DNA of 64,000 nt from Juglans regia (Eukaryota > Streptophyta > Magnoliopsida > Fagales > Juglandaceae): positions 18,584,341-18,648,340 of the forward strand of contig NC_049912.1 of NCBI RefSeq assembly GCF_001411555.2. The letters are read 5' to 3'. Shown one piece after another: positions 1-9,480 of this stretch. The notes below the pieces were generated by a model. It had not been told where the DNA came from and searched no databases. It saw only the letters and a list, made by a program, of their open reading frames with translations. Position numbers and translations under genes: made by a program. Within the stretch, counting starts at the first letter, position 1. Each line of letters starts with the position of its first letter.

Positions 1-1230
1 CATGAAATTTTCCAAGCTTAGTGGTGGAGATCGTAGCGGGTAGATTTATAGGGTGAACCAGTAATTTTCTTTTCACCAAACAAAGTTTTTAATAAAATTA
101 ACTACTCTTGGCTTCTTACCACATGACAGGAGATACGTTGAATTAGTTTGAAGATGCTGAAGAAATTACTTTCCTACTTGGGAGGCATTCACCAAGGCAT
201 TTCAGATCACGTTTGTGGATGCTCTTGCAAGGCCACCTTTTCATAAGTCATGAATGTTACATACAACATTCGTAAATCTACATATGGTAAAGAGATTCAA
301 CATCATAAAAAATCTCATTTATTTAATTATAAAATTACCTCAACGTAGCAGAGTTTCATAAAATGAAAATAAGAATATAATAATGTAAACATAAGCTAGT
401 CTTGTGGCAAGTACACTTATTCCTAAGGTCTAAGGCTCTGGAAAAATAAATATACTCCTTGCCCTCATGCTTGGTGTCCACGCTATGGGGCATTAAAACA
501 TAAAAATAAATAAAAAGTGAGTTGAAGACTCAGTAAATTAGACATGACCGTAGACTTTGCTTTGAAAACTTTCATGCATAATCATGCGTATATATAACAT
601 ATCGATCATTCAATTGTAACATATGCAAAATTTAAGAAGTAATCATGACAATTCATGTAAAATGACCTAGTGTATAGTTAATTCTATGCATCTAATATGT
701 TCCATTCATGACTTGTTAATCTTGTCTTACTCTAAAATAGTGGCCATCATAGCATCTATGTCCAATTGTCATTGAGGACCAGACTATTTGAAAGGGGGCT
801 TCTTCCAGACTACTACTAGGATTTCTCTTTTAGCTTCTTCAACCTGGCGATGGGAGCTCCAAAGAGAAGATTTTCACCATAAAATAGATCTCTGATCTCC
901 ATTATATAGTGAGGATGAGAGACCATAAGAGATTGTAAAACAATCACATTATAATAGATTCTCCTCCCCCACTTATCAAAAAAAAAATAGATTCTCCTCC
1001 CCCAAACAACCTGTGGACATAGGCATATGTTGAACCACATAAATCTGTGTCTCCACCTCTTTTATTTTTCATGCATTTATTTCGTATTCACTATCATGGA
1101 TATACATACGGATGTCGTACATTCGTACCAAACCACCCTCCGGAGCTCCAAACCGAACTAATCGAGACTTTAATCGTCATAGCGGGTCGAGAATGACTCT
1201 TTCTCTCCTTACAGTCTGTTGTGAGATTTT
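1..1230 (-). mobile_element. LTR-derived sequence at left edge, minus orientation
   Basis: No gene is visible here. Read on the minus strand, about 430-760 is clearly similar to 12340-12700 on the plus strand: both carry a stretch around AACATATTAGATGCATAGA, later a run around GATTATGTATGAAA, and later a motif describing 'gacaccaagcatgagggcaaggag' or its relative. The two are therefore inverted copies of one LTR family. The left end runs off the window, so boundaries are not set. The short open frames here show no recognisable protein. Confidence 0.4.
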
Positions 1231-1234
1231 TTTG

Positions 1235-1770
1235 CATTAACACCAGTAGTTGATGAGTTATATGGAGATGTGTTCTTTTCTAAACTCAATTTAATGTATG
1301 GTTAAGAGTTAGATCAAAAGATGCGTATAAAATTGTCTTCCATACACATAAGGTGCACTAAGAGATTTTAGTTATGCATTTTGGGCTCACCAATGCCCTT
1401 TCCACATTTGAGAGGCTAATGAATAATATCTTTCAACTCTTCCCTAGACATTTTTTCATTGTTTTCTTTGATGATATATTTGTTTATAGTATGATTTTGG
1501 TGTTGCATTCATAGAATTTAAGGATTTTTTTTTGGAGACATTACAAAAGCATCCACTTTATGTAAAGATGTTGAAGTGTAAATTTGGCTACAAGGAAATT
1601 GAGTATCTTGACCATGTGATTTCTAAAAATGGGGTTGAAAGCAAGTTCGACAAAAGTAGAGTGTATAATTAACTGGCTAGTTCCAACTTCTTTTAAATCT
1701 TTAAAGGAATCTTTGGGACCAATTAGTTATTATAGTAAACTCACTCGAGGATATGATTTTGCCACCCCAA
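1235..1770 (+). pseudogene. Ty3/Gypsy chromovirus relic, reverse transcriptase part
   Basis: Degenerate reverse transcriptase of a Ty3/Gypsy element, readable only by changing frame past several stops. Visible pieces in order are VVDELYGDVFFSKLNLM, a piece matching the 'MPFGLTNAP-TF' region, FFDDIFVYS (the active-site DD box) and EYLDHVISKNGVE, ending at a GYDFATP-like segment that precedes RNase H in this family. The matching next segment (LATP, then RNase H) is found at 12.9 kb on the same strand, so this is probably the 5' half of that relic. It cannot be functional: in-frame stops and shifts occur every 50-100 bases. Confidence 0.7.
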
Positions 1771-2138
1771 GCATTGGATTCAAAGTTTGGGTTGACCTTC
1801 AAGTATGGCCCATGGGCTAAATTTTTCATATTAAAAGAATAAAAAATAAAAAATAAAAAGAGCCTTCTATGATTAAATTTTTACATATAGCTATTGACTT
1901 ATATTTATGGAATGATGTCTCCCCCCACTCAAAAGTCAGATTTTGTACTAACAGTCATAAGCTTTCGACTTTCCTTACTTGAAAAAGAAATGTATTATGT
2001 GATTTATGGCTGAAAATAGGACTTGGGGAGTTTCCAAATCTATTGAGTAGTAGGATTTTGAATTTCCCGAATGCATTAGGAAATATTTTATTCTTACTAG
2101 GGATAGGGATGAGGCTGCCAGGATTTTAGGACTGCTTA

Positions 2139-2706
2139 GAGCACTCTCATTGGAATAGTTAAATTAAAGTACATTTTTTATGAATGTAAGATGAATTTAA
2201 CTTTTAACTATTCTATTTATATAAATCTCCACATTGGAATAGCCATTTTTTCATTATATGACAATAAAATAATATAAGATGAATTTAATTTTAACTATTC
2301 ACATCAAATCTCCAAATTGAATTATCCATTTATTCATTATATAGTAATGAGTAATTAATAATTTTGAAAATTTTTTAATTTTTTTAATTATGAATTTATT
2401 TTATTTTATCATATTTTATTATTTATAATATTATATATTAATTTGTAATTGTATTCTAATTATATTTTTTCAATTGTCATTTAAAATGGAGAGAGAAATA
2501 ATTAATATTAAAAAGAAAGAGAAAGAAATAATATAAAAAAGATTTGATGAATGAATAGTGTGTTCCAAATTTAGAAATTAGTTTGGATATTATTGTAGCT
2601 ATATTTCAAATATTTGGAATATAGCTAATTCAATGTGAGCAATTTATCCACCTAATAGCTAAATTCTCATTGGATTTAGCTTTTAGCTAATCCAATGAGA
2701 ATGCTC
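2139..2706. mobile_element. MITE, Tourist-like, 568 bp
   Basis: The left end GAGCACTCTCATTGGAATAG pairs with the reverse complement of the right end (GAGCATTCTCATTGGATTAG), giving terminal inverted repeats of about 25 bp. Both ends are flanked by TTA (2136-2138 and 2707-2709), the 3-bp duplication expected for PIF/Harbinger-type elements. The interior is AT-rich, non-coding, and itself contains a partial direct duplication starting at 'cattggaatag'. Confidence 0.8.
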
Positions 2707-2873
2707 TTAGAAAGGAAGTTGACTTTTAATATAGCTATTCAGCCAGCATTAAAAGCTCCATCAATCACTCTTTATACCAAGCATAAGAGATCTTTCTTTA
2801 TACAACTCACATGGAAATTCTTTGAATTGAGAGATCTGCAACTAGCTTAGCAATACGATATTTAATCAATTAA

Positions 2874-3003
2874 GGGTTTATTTAGAAACATAATTGTTCT
2901 TGGATTATTTCACTACTATTCACTACTATTTCATTACTATTCATAAATTATTTCACTATTATGCATAGATAATTTGAGATACTCTTAATATCTAAATGGA
3001 GCC
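2874..3003. mobile_element. Short MITE, 130 bp
   Basis: The left end GGGTTTATTTAGA and the reverse complement of the right end GGCTCCATTTAGAT form imperfect inverted repeats. Flanking TAA occurs on both sides (2871-2873 and 3004-3006). The ends resemble those of the elements at 27.6 kb. It is non-coding. Confidence 0.6.
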
Positions 3004-3477
3004 TAAGATTCGTATTAAGGGACTGTCAGGATTATACCAGCATCCCCTATGCCCATACCTCTCATTTAGGTCTAGAAACTCTAAACCATTTTCTACCTAC
3101 GTTGAAACCTAACTGTAGTAGCCTCCTAAGGATATTAACAAACAAGAGGCAGTCTCATACACACACTTGTGGTGCACATCTTCCTTAAAATAAACTAAGT
3201 TTCATATCATCAAAGTGTTTAGGGATTCTCAAGGCTGCTACTGCTATTGTGCCGCTGCTCTCTACCAACCTAGGCCGCCAGAATCAGGAACATACCATTA
3301 AGCCTATCAAATAGTCACGGTGATAGTTATTTAAAGTGAGTTTTTCTTACTCTTGTTAGGTAATTTGAATCTTATGCTATCTTTCATACTATATTACATG
3401 AACATAAGCATGATAGCATCATAACAACATCCACTCACAAACATTCATCAAGCCATAATTCCTTGTATGTTTGATAT

Positions 3478-3900
3478 TGTAACAATCAGGAACTCAGAAG
3501 GAATGAAAAACTCACTTAGAGGGTGAGGACCTCCAGAGAACGAGAGAAAGAAGATGATATTTCATTTAACAAATTGCATAACAGAAATTGATACCGTCCA
3601 TGTGACTAAGTATCAGACACTCTAACAACATTTTAATGAAAAGACAATTAAGCCCTCAGGCTACAACAAATAGTAATAACGTCTTTATTTCCGGATTCCT
3701 CTTCTAGAACCTTTTCTTCATCTTACTTTATCACGCTGGCTCCATCTCAGCCTTTCAAGAGATCAACGGTCGAAAGTACTCCCACATCTTTATCCTTCTA
3801 ACCCTATCCTTTCGGTCCTTCACTTTGCACGTTCCCCTTTGCTTCTTCATGCCGCCGCACTGCACTACCTTCCCAGCCTCCTATGGTTAGAAGTGTAACA
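3478..3900 (-). repeat. 3' LTR of the Reina-like element
   Basis: 423-bp terminal repeat, TG...CA bounded, starting TGTAACA and ending TGTAACA on the plus strand. It matches 8390-8812 except for a G/T difference near its 23rd base and a C/T difference near base 94. Confidence 0.95.
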
Positions 3901-3911
3901 GAGCCCCACCG
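3901..3911 (-). other. Polypurine tract
   Basis: Read on the minus strand the bases directly before the 3' LTR are CGGTGGGGCTC. The purine core GGTGGGG is the expected second-strand priming site. Confidence 0.7.
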
Positions 3912-3913
3912 AT

Positions 3914-6661
3914 TTAAAACACCTTGCCCACAAGGTGTGGGTAGGAGTTTCGCAGCTTGTAGAAGGATTCCCAAGTTGCATCTTCGTCTTTTTGCCCCTG
4001 CCAACGGACTAGAACTTCCGTAACAGGTAAAGTCCCTTTCTTTTTCATTCTTCGCTCAAGTATAGCTTCGGGTTCTGGGCTTAAAACACCTTGTACATCA
4101 ACGGGTGGAAGGTTAGCTATGGGTGTCTGATTTGGGCTTACTCGTTGCTTCAGTAGGGAAATGTGAAAAACAGGGTGGATTTGGGATGAGGCTGGCAAAT
4201 CCACTCTGTAGGCGACCTCACCAACGCGGTCAATCACCCGAAATGGGCCATAGAAACGAGGAGACAGTTTGGCATTTCTTCTTTGGGCTAAGGACTGCTG
4301 ACGATAAGGTTGGAGTTTCACAAAAACCCAGTCTCCAATCTTCAAAGTTTTCTCCTTTCGTTTCAAATCCGCATATTTCTTCATTCTATCCTGTGACTTT
4401 TGCAGGTTATGGCGCAGCAGCTGTATGATTTGGTCTCGGGACTGCAAGGATAAATCCACGGCTTCGACGATGGAAGAGCCTGGCAGGTAGTTTACTAACT
4501 TGGGATGGGGGTAACCGTATAGAGCGTGGAATGGAGTGAGCTGAGTGGAGGCATGTTTGGTGGTGTTGTACCACCATTCGGCCAAGGGAATCCAAAGGAC
4601 CCAATCTTTGGGACGATCCCCCACAAAGCAGAGTAGGTAGTTCTCCAAGGCTTTGTTAACAGCTTCAGTCTGCCCATCAGTCTGGGGGTGATAAACTGTG
4701 CTATAAGCCAGTTTAACCTCCTGTTGTTTAAACAACTCCCCCCAAAATTTGCTGGTGAAACTTTTGTCCCTGTCCGACACAATAGAGTTAGGTAAACCAT
4801 GGAGACGGAAGATATGTTTGATAAAGAGTTGGGCCAAGGTAGATGCTGTATACGGGTGGGATAAGGGAATGAAATGACTGTATTTAGTTAAACGGTCCAC
4901 CACAACCCAAACACAATCATATCTCTGGGACATGGGTAACCCTTCTATAAAATCCATGGTGATTTTAGTCCATGGTGTAGATGGAATGTCCAAGGGTTGC
5001 AACAGGCCACTGGGTAAGGTATTATCTGGTTTTACACACTGACAAACATCACACTGTTGAATAAACGTCTTCACCTCGGCCTTGAGTCCGTGCCAAAAGA
5101 ATTCCCTACGCACCCTGTGTAAAGTTTTGTCAAATCCTGAATGACCTCCTGTGGGGCTGTTGTGAAGGGCCTCCAAGAGTTTCAGCTTGAAGGGTTTCGA
5201 ATTGGGAATGTAAAGCCTGCCCTTATAGTACAATAGTCCATTTCTCAAAGTGTAGTGGGGGTTCAAGGCCCCTTGAGATAGCTGCTGCAGCAGCTTTTGA
5301 ATATCTGTGTCAACAGAATAAAGTCCCTGCAACTCATCAACTAGTTCTAGAGTAGGGACTGAGACCATAGTCAAGGCCATAGCTGCTGGATTTTCTTCCT
5401 CAAACATTCGTGAAAGAGCATCTGCTGCTCGATTATCCTTGCCTCGTTTATATTCAATTAAAAAATCATACCCCATTAGCTTGGAAACCCATCGTTGCTG
5501 CATAGGCGTACCCACACGCTGATCCAGCAAAAACTTTAAACTTTGCTGGTCCGTTTTCACCACAAACTGGGCTCCTAACAAGTAAGGCCTCCACTGTTGC
5601 ACTGCAGAAACCAATGCAAACAGTTCCTTTTCATATGTTGACAATAATAAGGCCCTACCTTTTAGAGCTTGGCTGTAAAAGGCAATGGGATGGCCTTGCT
5701 GCAACAAAACTGCACCCACTGCTCTTCCCGAGGCATCACACTCGATGTAGAAGGGAAGGGAGAAGTTAGGTAATGCCAACACAGGGGGTTTCATGACTGC
5801 ATCTTTCAACTGCACAAATGCTAACTCAGCCCCTGAATTCCAATGAAAATCATTCTTTTTTAATAAGTCTGTCAAGGGGGCTGCAATACCTCCATACCCT
5901 TTTATAAAACGTCGGTAGTACCCGGTAAGGCCCAAAAAACCCCTTAATGACTTAAGAGTCGATGGTCTTGGCCATTCAACCATGGCCCTTAACTTCTCGG
6001 GATCAGCCTTGACACCTTGGGCTGAAATGAAGTGCCCTAAGTATGCTACTTCAGGGCTGCCAAAACTGCACTTTGATCTCTTGGCAAAGAGCTGGTGCTC
6101 CTTCAAGATCTCCAAAGTCACGGCCAAATGGTGTAGGTGTTCCTCCTCCGTTTTGCTGTAAACTAAAATGTCATCAAAAAATACAAGGATAAATTTCCGT
6201 AAATACAGTTTAAAAACAGCGTTCATTAAACTTTGGAATGTAGAGGGAGCGTTAGTCAAGCCAAATGGCATGACTAAAAACTCATAGTGGCCTTCGTGAG
6301 TACGAAAGGCTGTTTTGGGGATGTCTTCTTGTCGCACTCTGATCTGGTGGTAACCAGATCTCAAATCCAGCTTTGAAAAAATTGTGGCACCGCATAGTTC
6401 ATCTAGAAGTTCCTCCACCACTGGTATGGGGTATTTGTCCTTAATTGTCACATTGTTCAGGGCCCGGTAATCCACACAAAGTCTCCAAGACCTATCTGCC
6501 TTCCTTATCAACAACACCGGGGAGGAATAAGGACTTTGGCTAGGTTGTATAACCCCTGTAGTCAATAACTCTTTCACAATTTTTTCAATTTCATCTTTCT
6601 GAAAAAAAAGGATAATGATAGGGTCTAACTGAAACGGGTTTAGCTCCAGGCTGTAATACAA
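3914..6661 (-). CDS. pol: Pol polyprotein (RT-RNase H-integrase-chromodomain) of the Reina-like element
   Basis: Uninterrupted 915-codon frame giving the replication and integration enzymes of the retrotransposon. Reverse transcriptase spans about residues 20-270, with D99 in KLDL and the active-site FFDD at 161-164 (usual form YVDD or FVDD). RNase H spans about 300-418, with D309, E346, D371 and D414 in AADALSR. The integrase zinc region has H500, H507, C537 and C540, and its core has D570, D630 and E666 (DX35E spacing). The GPF-type C-terminal region follows, then a chromodomain at about 864-912 (LVRWQG, EDATWE). The first 18 residues are probably not native: the natural upstream frame is gag-protease, which overlaps here and shifts at an 8-base A run (6602-6609). 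All catalytic residues are present. Codons 21 onward look intact. Confidence 0.92.
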   Translation of the reverse strand: MYYSLELNPFQLDPIIILFFQKDEIEKIVKELLTTGVIQPSQSPYSSPVLLIRKADRSWRLCVDYRALNNVTIKDKYPIPVVEELLDELCGATIFSKLDLRSGYHQIRVRQEDIPKTAFRTHEGHYEFLVMPFGLTNAPSTFQSLMNAVFKLYLRKFILVFFDDILVYSKTEEEHLHHLAVTLEILKEHQLFAKRSKCSFGSPEVAYLGHFISAQGVKADPEKLRAMVEWPRPSTLKSLRGFLGLTGYYRRFIKGYGGIAAPLTDLLKKNDFHWNSGAELAFVQLKDAVMKPPVLALPNFSLPFYIECDASGRAVGAVLLQQGHPIAFYSQALKGRALLLSTYEKELFALVSAVQQWRPYLLGAQFVVKTDQQSLKFLLDQRVGTPMQQRWVSKLMGYDFLIEYKRGKDNRAADALSRMFEEENPAAMALTMVSVPTLELVDELQGLYSVDTDIQKLLQQLSQGALNPHYTLRNGLLYYKGRLYIPNSKPFKLKLLEALHNSPTGGHSGFDKTLHRVRREFFWHGLKAEVKTFIQQCDVCQCVKPDNTLPSGLLQPLDIPSTPWTKITMDFIEGLPMSQRYDCVWVVVDRLTKYSHFIPLSHPYTASTLAQLFIKHIFRLHGLPNSIVSDRDKSFTSKFWGELFKQQEVKLAYSTVYHPQTDGQTEAVNKALENYLLCFVGDRPKDWVLWIPLAEWWYNTTKHASTQLTPFHALYGYPHPKLVNYLPGSSIVEAVDLSLQSRDQIIQLLRHNLQKSQDRMKKYADLKRKEKTLKIGDWVFVKLQPYRQQSLAQRRNAKLSPRFYGPFRVIDRVGEVAYRVDLPASSQIHPVFHISLLKQRVSPNQTPIANLPPVDVQGVLSPEPEAILERRMKKKGTLPVTEVLVRWQGQKDEDATWESFYKLRNSYPHLVGKVF

Positions 6662-8329
6662 TGGAGTGGTCGTGGGATCTATGGGGAGGGAGGGTTTTGG
6701 GTTCAGAAAAAACCTCCTGAAACTGTTGTAAGAGTTGCTGAATGGGTGCAGATGGCAGCAGGTCAGCGGATGTTGTGGCGCCTTCCAAAAGGTGCAACAC
6801 CACCCCTTTGTGCTCCAGACTATTGCTGGCAGGTACTCTCCCTTGTTCTATCACTTTGGAATTAATTAAACCCTTGAGTGTTGCTGTTTTTCCTGCCACA
6901 TCAAACTGCATTGTTAATTCTTGAAAATTCCACAAAATAGGGCCTATAGTTTGTAACCAAGCCACTCCCAATACCATGTCACAACCAGCTAAGCTTAATA
7001 TATAAGCTTCAGGTTCAATTTGTAGGCCCTGTATAAACAGAGGCACTTTCGGGACCCAACCTTCACTACTCACCACGTCACCATTTGCCACTTTCACTTG
7101 CACCTTCACAGATTCTTTTAAAGGTAGTTGAGTCTTTCTTAGTACTTCCGGTTCTAAGAAATTGTGGGTACTGCCTGTGTCAATAAGAACCAAAATCCAA
7201 CAATTACCAATCATAGCCTTAATGCGCATGGTTCTTGGATTTAAAGAGCCAGTGATGGCATGCAAAGATATGGCAGGGTTGCCATTGGGATCACCAAAAT
7301 CCACCAAAACACTTTCTAACTCCTTGGTTTCAGCCGATTCTTCTTTTGTCTCAAGCATGGGTTCCTCATAGATTTCTTCAATCAAATATAATTTTGGCTT
7401 TTGACATTTGTGGCCTGGACTCCACTTAGATTCACAATAATAACAAAGTCCTTTTTCCCGCCTCTCACGCATTGGGTGTTGGTTTATTTTCTGGATTGGG
7501 AGGGTTCTTTGTGGTGGTTTGGGAATTTCAGGGGTGTGGAAGGGTGGCTTGAGTAGACCAGGATCTGGATTAGGGGAAAAAAACTTGGAAGGTCTTTTGG
7601 TGAGATTAACTGTTTCTTCTTGGATTTTGGCTAAACTATAGGCAGTCAGGAGATTGTGGGGGTTGAACATGCGAGCCGGAAGGCGGATCTCATCACGAAG
7701 TCCGCTAAGGAAAAAACTCAATTTATAAGTCTCGGAAAGGCCACGTAGCCTGTTTGAAAGAGCTTCAAACTGAGACTTATACTCCTCCACTGAACCTGTT
7801 TGTTTTAGTCTAGTTAAGGTCTCCATCGGGTCATCATAACAACTAGGACCAAAACGAATCAACAATGCCTTCACAAATGAATCCCAATCACCCAACACTC
7901 CTGATTCATCAAGATCCTGAAACCATGTAAGTGCCTTCCCATGCATATGAAAAGAAGCTAATCTGAGTCGCTGGTGTGGTAAGGTATTATGGAAGGAAAA
8001 GAATTGTGATACCTTATACAGCCAGCCATTCGGATCTTCCCCATTGAAGCTGGGAAATCCAATCTGATTGAGCGAGTCATTATATCACCAGCAGGGACTA
8101 AAGGAAGTCTAGAATTATCTTGGTTACCTGATGATGAATCCTCACGATTTCTTTGCTTGTTTTGTTTCTGCAGCTCCATTGCCAAAATAGACAGCTGCTG
8201 GTGGACGGCTTTCACATCAGCTTCTAGGGATTTGTATTGTATTTCGGTATTTTGGAATTGGGTTTCGGTTGAGTTCTTAAGGGAGTTTAATCCCTCTTGT
8301 AATAGTGTAAGACGCGTACCCTCAGCCAT
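6591..8329 (-). pseudogene. gag: gag-protease region of the Reina-like element, broken by a frameshift
   Basis: The N-terminal frame (7958-8329, starting MAEGTRL) has a coiled-coil-like stretch of Gln and Glu. It then loses frame at about 8052-8054, where the minus strand has a CCC run. The downstream frame carries the capsid region with ALTWFQDLDESG (about 7915-7946), a zinc knuckle of the CYYC...HKC type (residues 168-181 of the 451-codon frame), and an aspartic protease with active site DTG at residues 256-258 followed by DMVLGVAWL. This frame runs to 6591 and overlaps pol by 71 bases. A single missing base explains the first break and a single extra T in a T8 run the second. Plant elements of this type usually have one continuous gag-pol frame. 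Confidence 0.85.
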
Positions 8330-8373
8330 TAGAGTAAACGTTTGAGAAAGTAGAATTGTAATGGAGAATTGAA

Positions 8374-8387
8374 GTCTCTTGATACCA
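8374..8387 (-). other. Primer binding site, initiator tRNA-Met type
   Basis: On the minus strand TGGTATCAAGAGAC begins two bases inside the 5' LTR. The first eight bases match the complement of the initiator methionine tRNA 3' end used by most plant LTR elements; the rest matches only partly. Confidence 0.7.
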
Positions 8388-8389
8388 CT

Positions 8390-8812
8390 TGTAACAATCA
8401 GGAACTCAGAATGAATGAAAAACTCACTTAGAGGGTGAGGACCTCCAGAGAACGAGAGAAAGAAGATGATATTTCATTTAATAAATTGCATAACAGAAAT
8501 TGATACCGTCCATGTGACTAAGTATCAGACACTCTAACAACATTTTAATGAAAAGACAATTAAGCCCTCAGGCTACAACAAATAGTAATAACGTCTTTAT
8601 TTCCGGATTCCTCTTCTAGAACCTTTTCTTCATCTTACTTTATCACGCTGGCTCCATCTCAGCCTTTCAAGAGATCAACGGTCGAAAGTACTCCCACATC
8701 TTTATCCTTCTAACCCTATCCTTTCGGTCCTTCACTTTGCACGTTCCCCTTTGCTTCTTCATGCCGCCGCACTGCACTACCTTCCCAGCCTCCTATGGTT
8801 AGAAGTGTAACA
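8390..8812 (-). repeat. 5' LTR of the Reina-like element
   Basis: 423-bp terminal repeat nearly identical to 3478-3900. As the upstream LTR on the minus strand it should hold the element promoter; I could not pin a TATA box with confidence. Confidence 0.95.
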
Positions 8813-8817
8813 GATAT

Positions 8818-9055
8818 ATTACATTTAATTTAGTAATTGTTCTATGATGCACGTAGTATAAAGAAATTAGAGAATGGAGGTTTTTGAAAACCACATCGCA
8901 TATCAATATATGACATGCACGTCTTTTGATGGTTTATCATATTCTCCCTAAACCTTTAAAAAGAGGTAGCTACTGACAACCCAAGATGGCTCTACAAGCC
9001 ACATTCGACCATGTTAACATCGATTTTTATCAAAAGCTCATGAATCTCTTATAAT

Positions 9056-9088
<33 letters not shown>

Positions 9089-9475
9089 CATATTGTTGTT
9101 AGCAACCTCAAGTGGACCAAACATCCACTATTTTGAGACTTACTTACATGCATTCTAACTTATAAAAAATTATCAAAGCATTTACACGTATATATATATG
9201 GCATGTAGTGAAATTTAAGAGTAGACATGCATGACCAAAAGTTAGTTTTGCTCAATGTCACTTTGTAGACAACAAGCAACACCATAGGATATAGGTTCAT
9301 ACCTCTGTCAAATATTAAGATTTTGAGTTGATATTAATATGGGATATGCATTTAACTTAATAGGTGATTGATTTGCGTGCTTAGTTGATCTCAAAGCTAG
9401 GGTGATAAGGTAAGTGGCATGATCATAACCTTCATGCATGCTATAGCTAATCTATTTTGTTTGAAAAGTGTGTAT
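8818..9475. other. Middle segment of the 3.2-kb LTR-like insertion
   Basis: Non-coding AT-rich DNA, continuous with 1771-3472 before the Reina-like insertion and with 12030-12895 after it. It contains a 27-base A run at about 9061-9087. No genes are seen. Confidence 0.4.
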
Positions 9476-9480
9476 ACCTA

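Larger units (their letters stand above)
1771..3472. mobile_element. LTR-like insertion, first segment (continues at 8818-9480 and 12025-12895)
   Basis: AT-rich non-coding DNA separating the two halves of the chromovirus relic. Removing the younger Reina-like element and the solo LTR makes this continuous with 8818-9480 and 12025-12895, about 3.2 kb in all. Flanks TTTGC (before) and CTTGC (after) could be a 5-bp target duplication with one change. The right portion belongs to the LTR family also seen at the left edge. The inserted DNA does not begin with a clear TG, so whether it is a solo LTR is inference. It holds two MITEs, listed separately. Confidence 0.4.
3478..8812 (-). mobile_element. 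Young Ty3/Gypsy chromovirus (Reina-like) LTR retrotransposon, 5335 bp
   Basis: Structurally complete minus-strand element with two 423-bp LTRs, a primer binding site, gag, protease, reverse transcriptase, RNase H, integrase, chromodomain and polypurine tract. It is flanked by a perfect 5-bp duplication GATAT (3473-3477 and 8813-8817). The LTRs differ at only two positions by eye (about 99.5 % identity), so insertion was recent. Small size, short LTRs and the C-terminal chromodomain fit the Reina lineage; that name is inference from organisation. The coding region has two single-base frame breaks in homopolymers, so this copy as assembled is probably not autonomous. Confidence 0.95.

Noticed and set aside
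3914..8329. Programmed frameshift at the T8 run as a regulated gag-pol switch
   Set aside because: Related plant elements use one continuous frame, the other break in the same element is also a one-base homopolymer change, and the required shift direction is +1 with no supporting signal seen.
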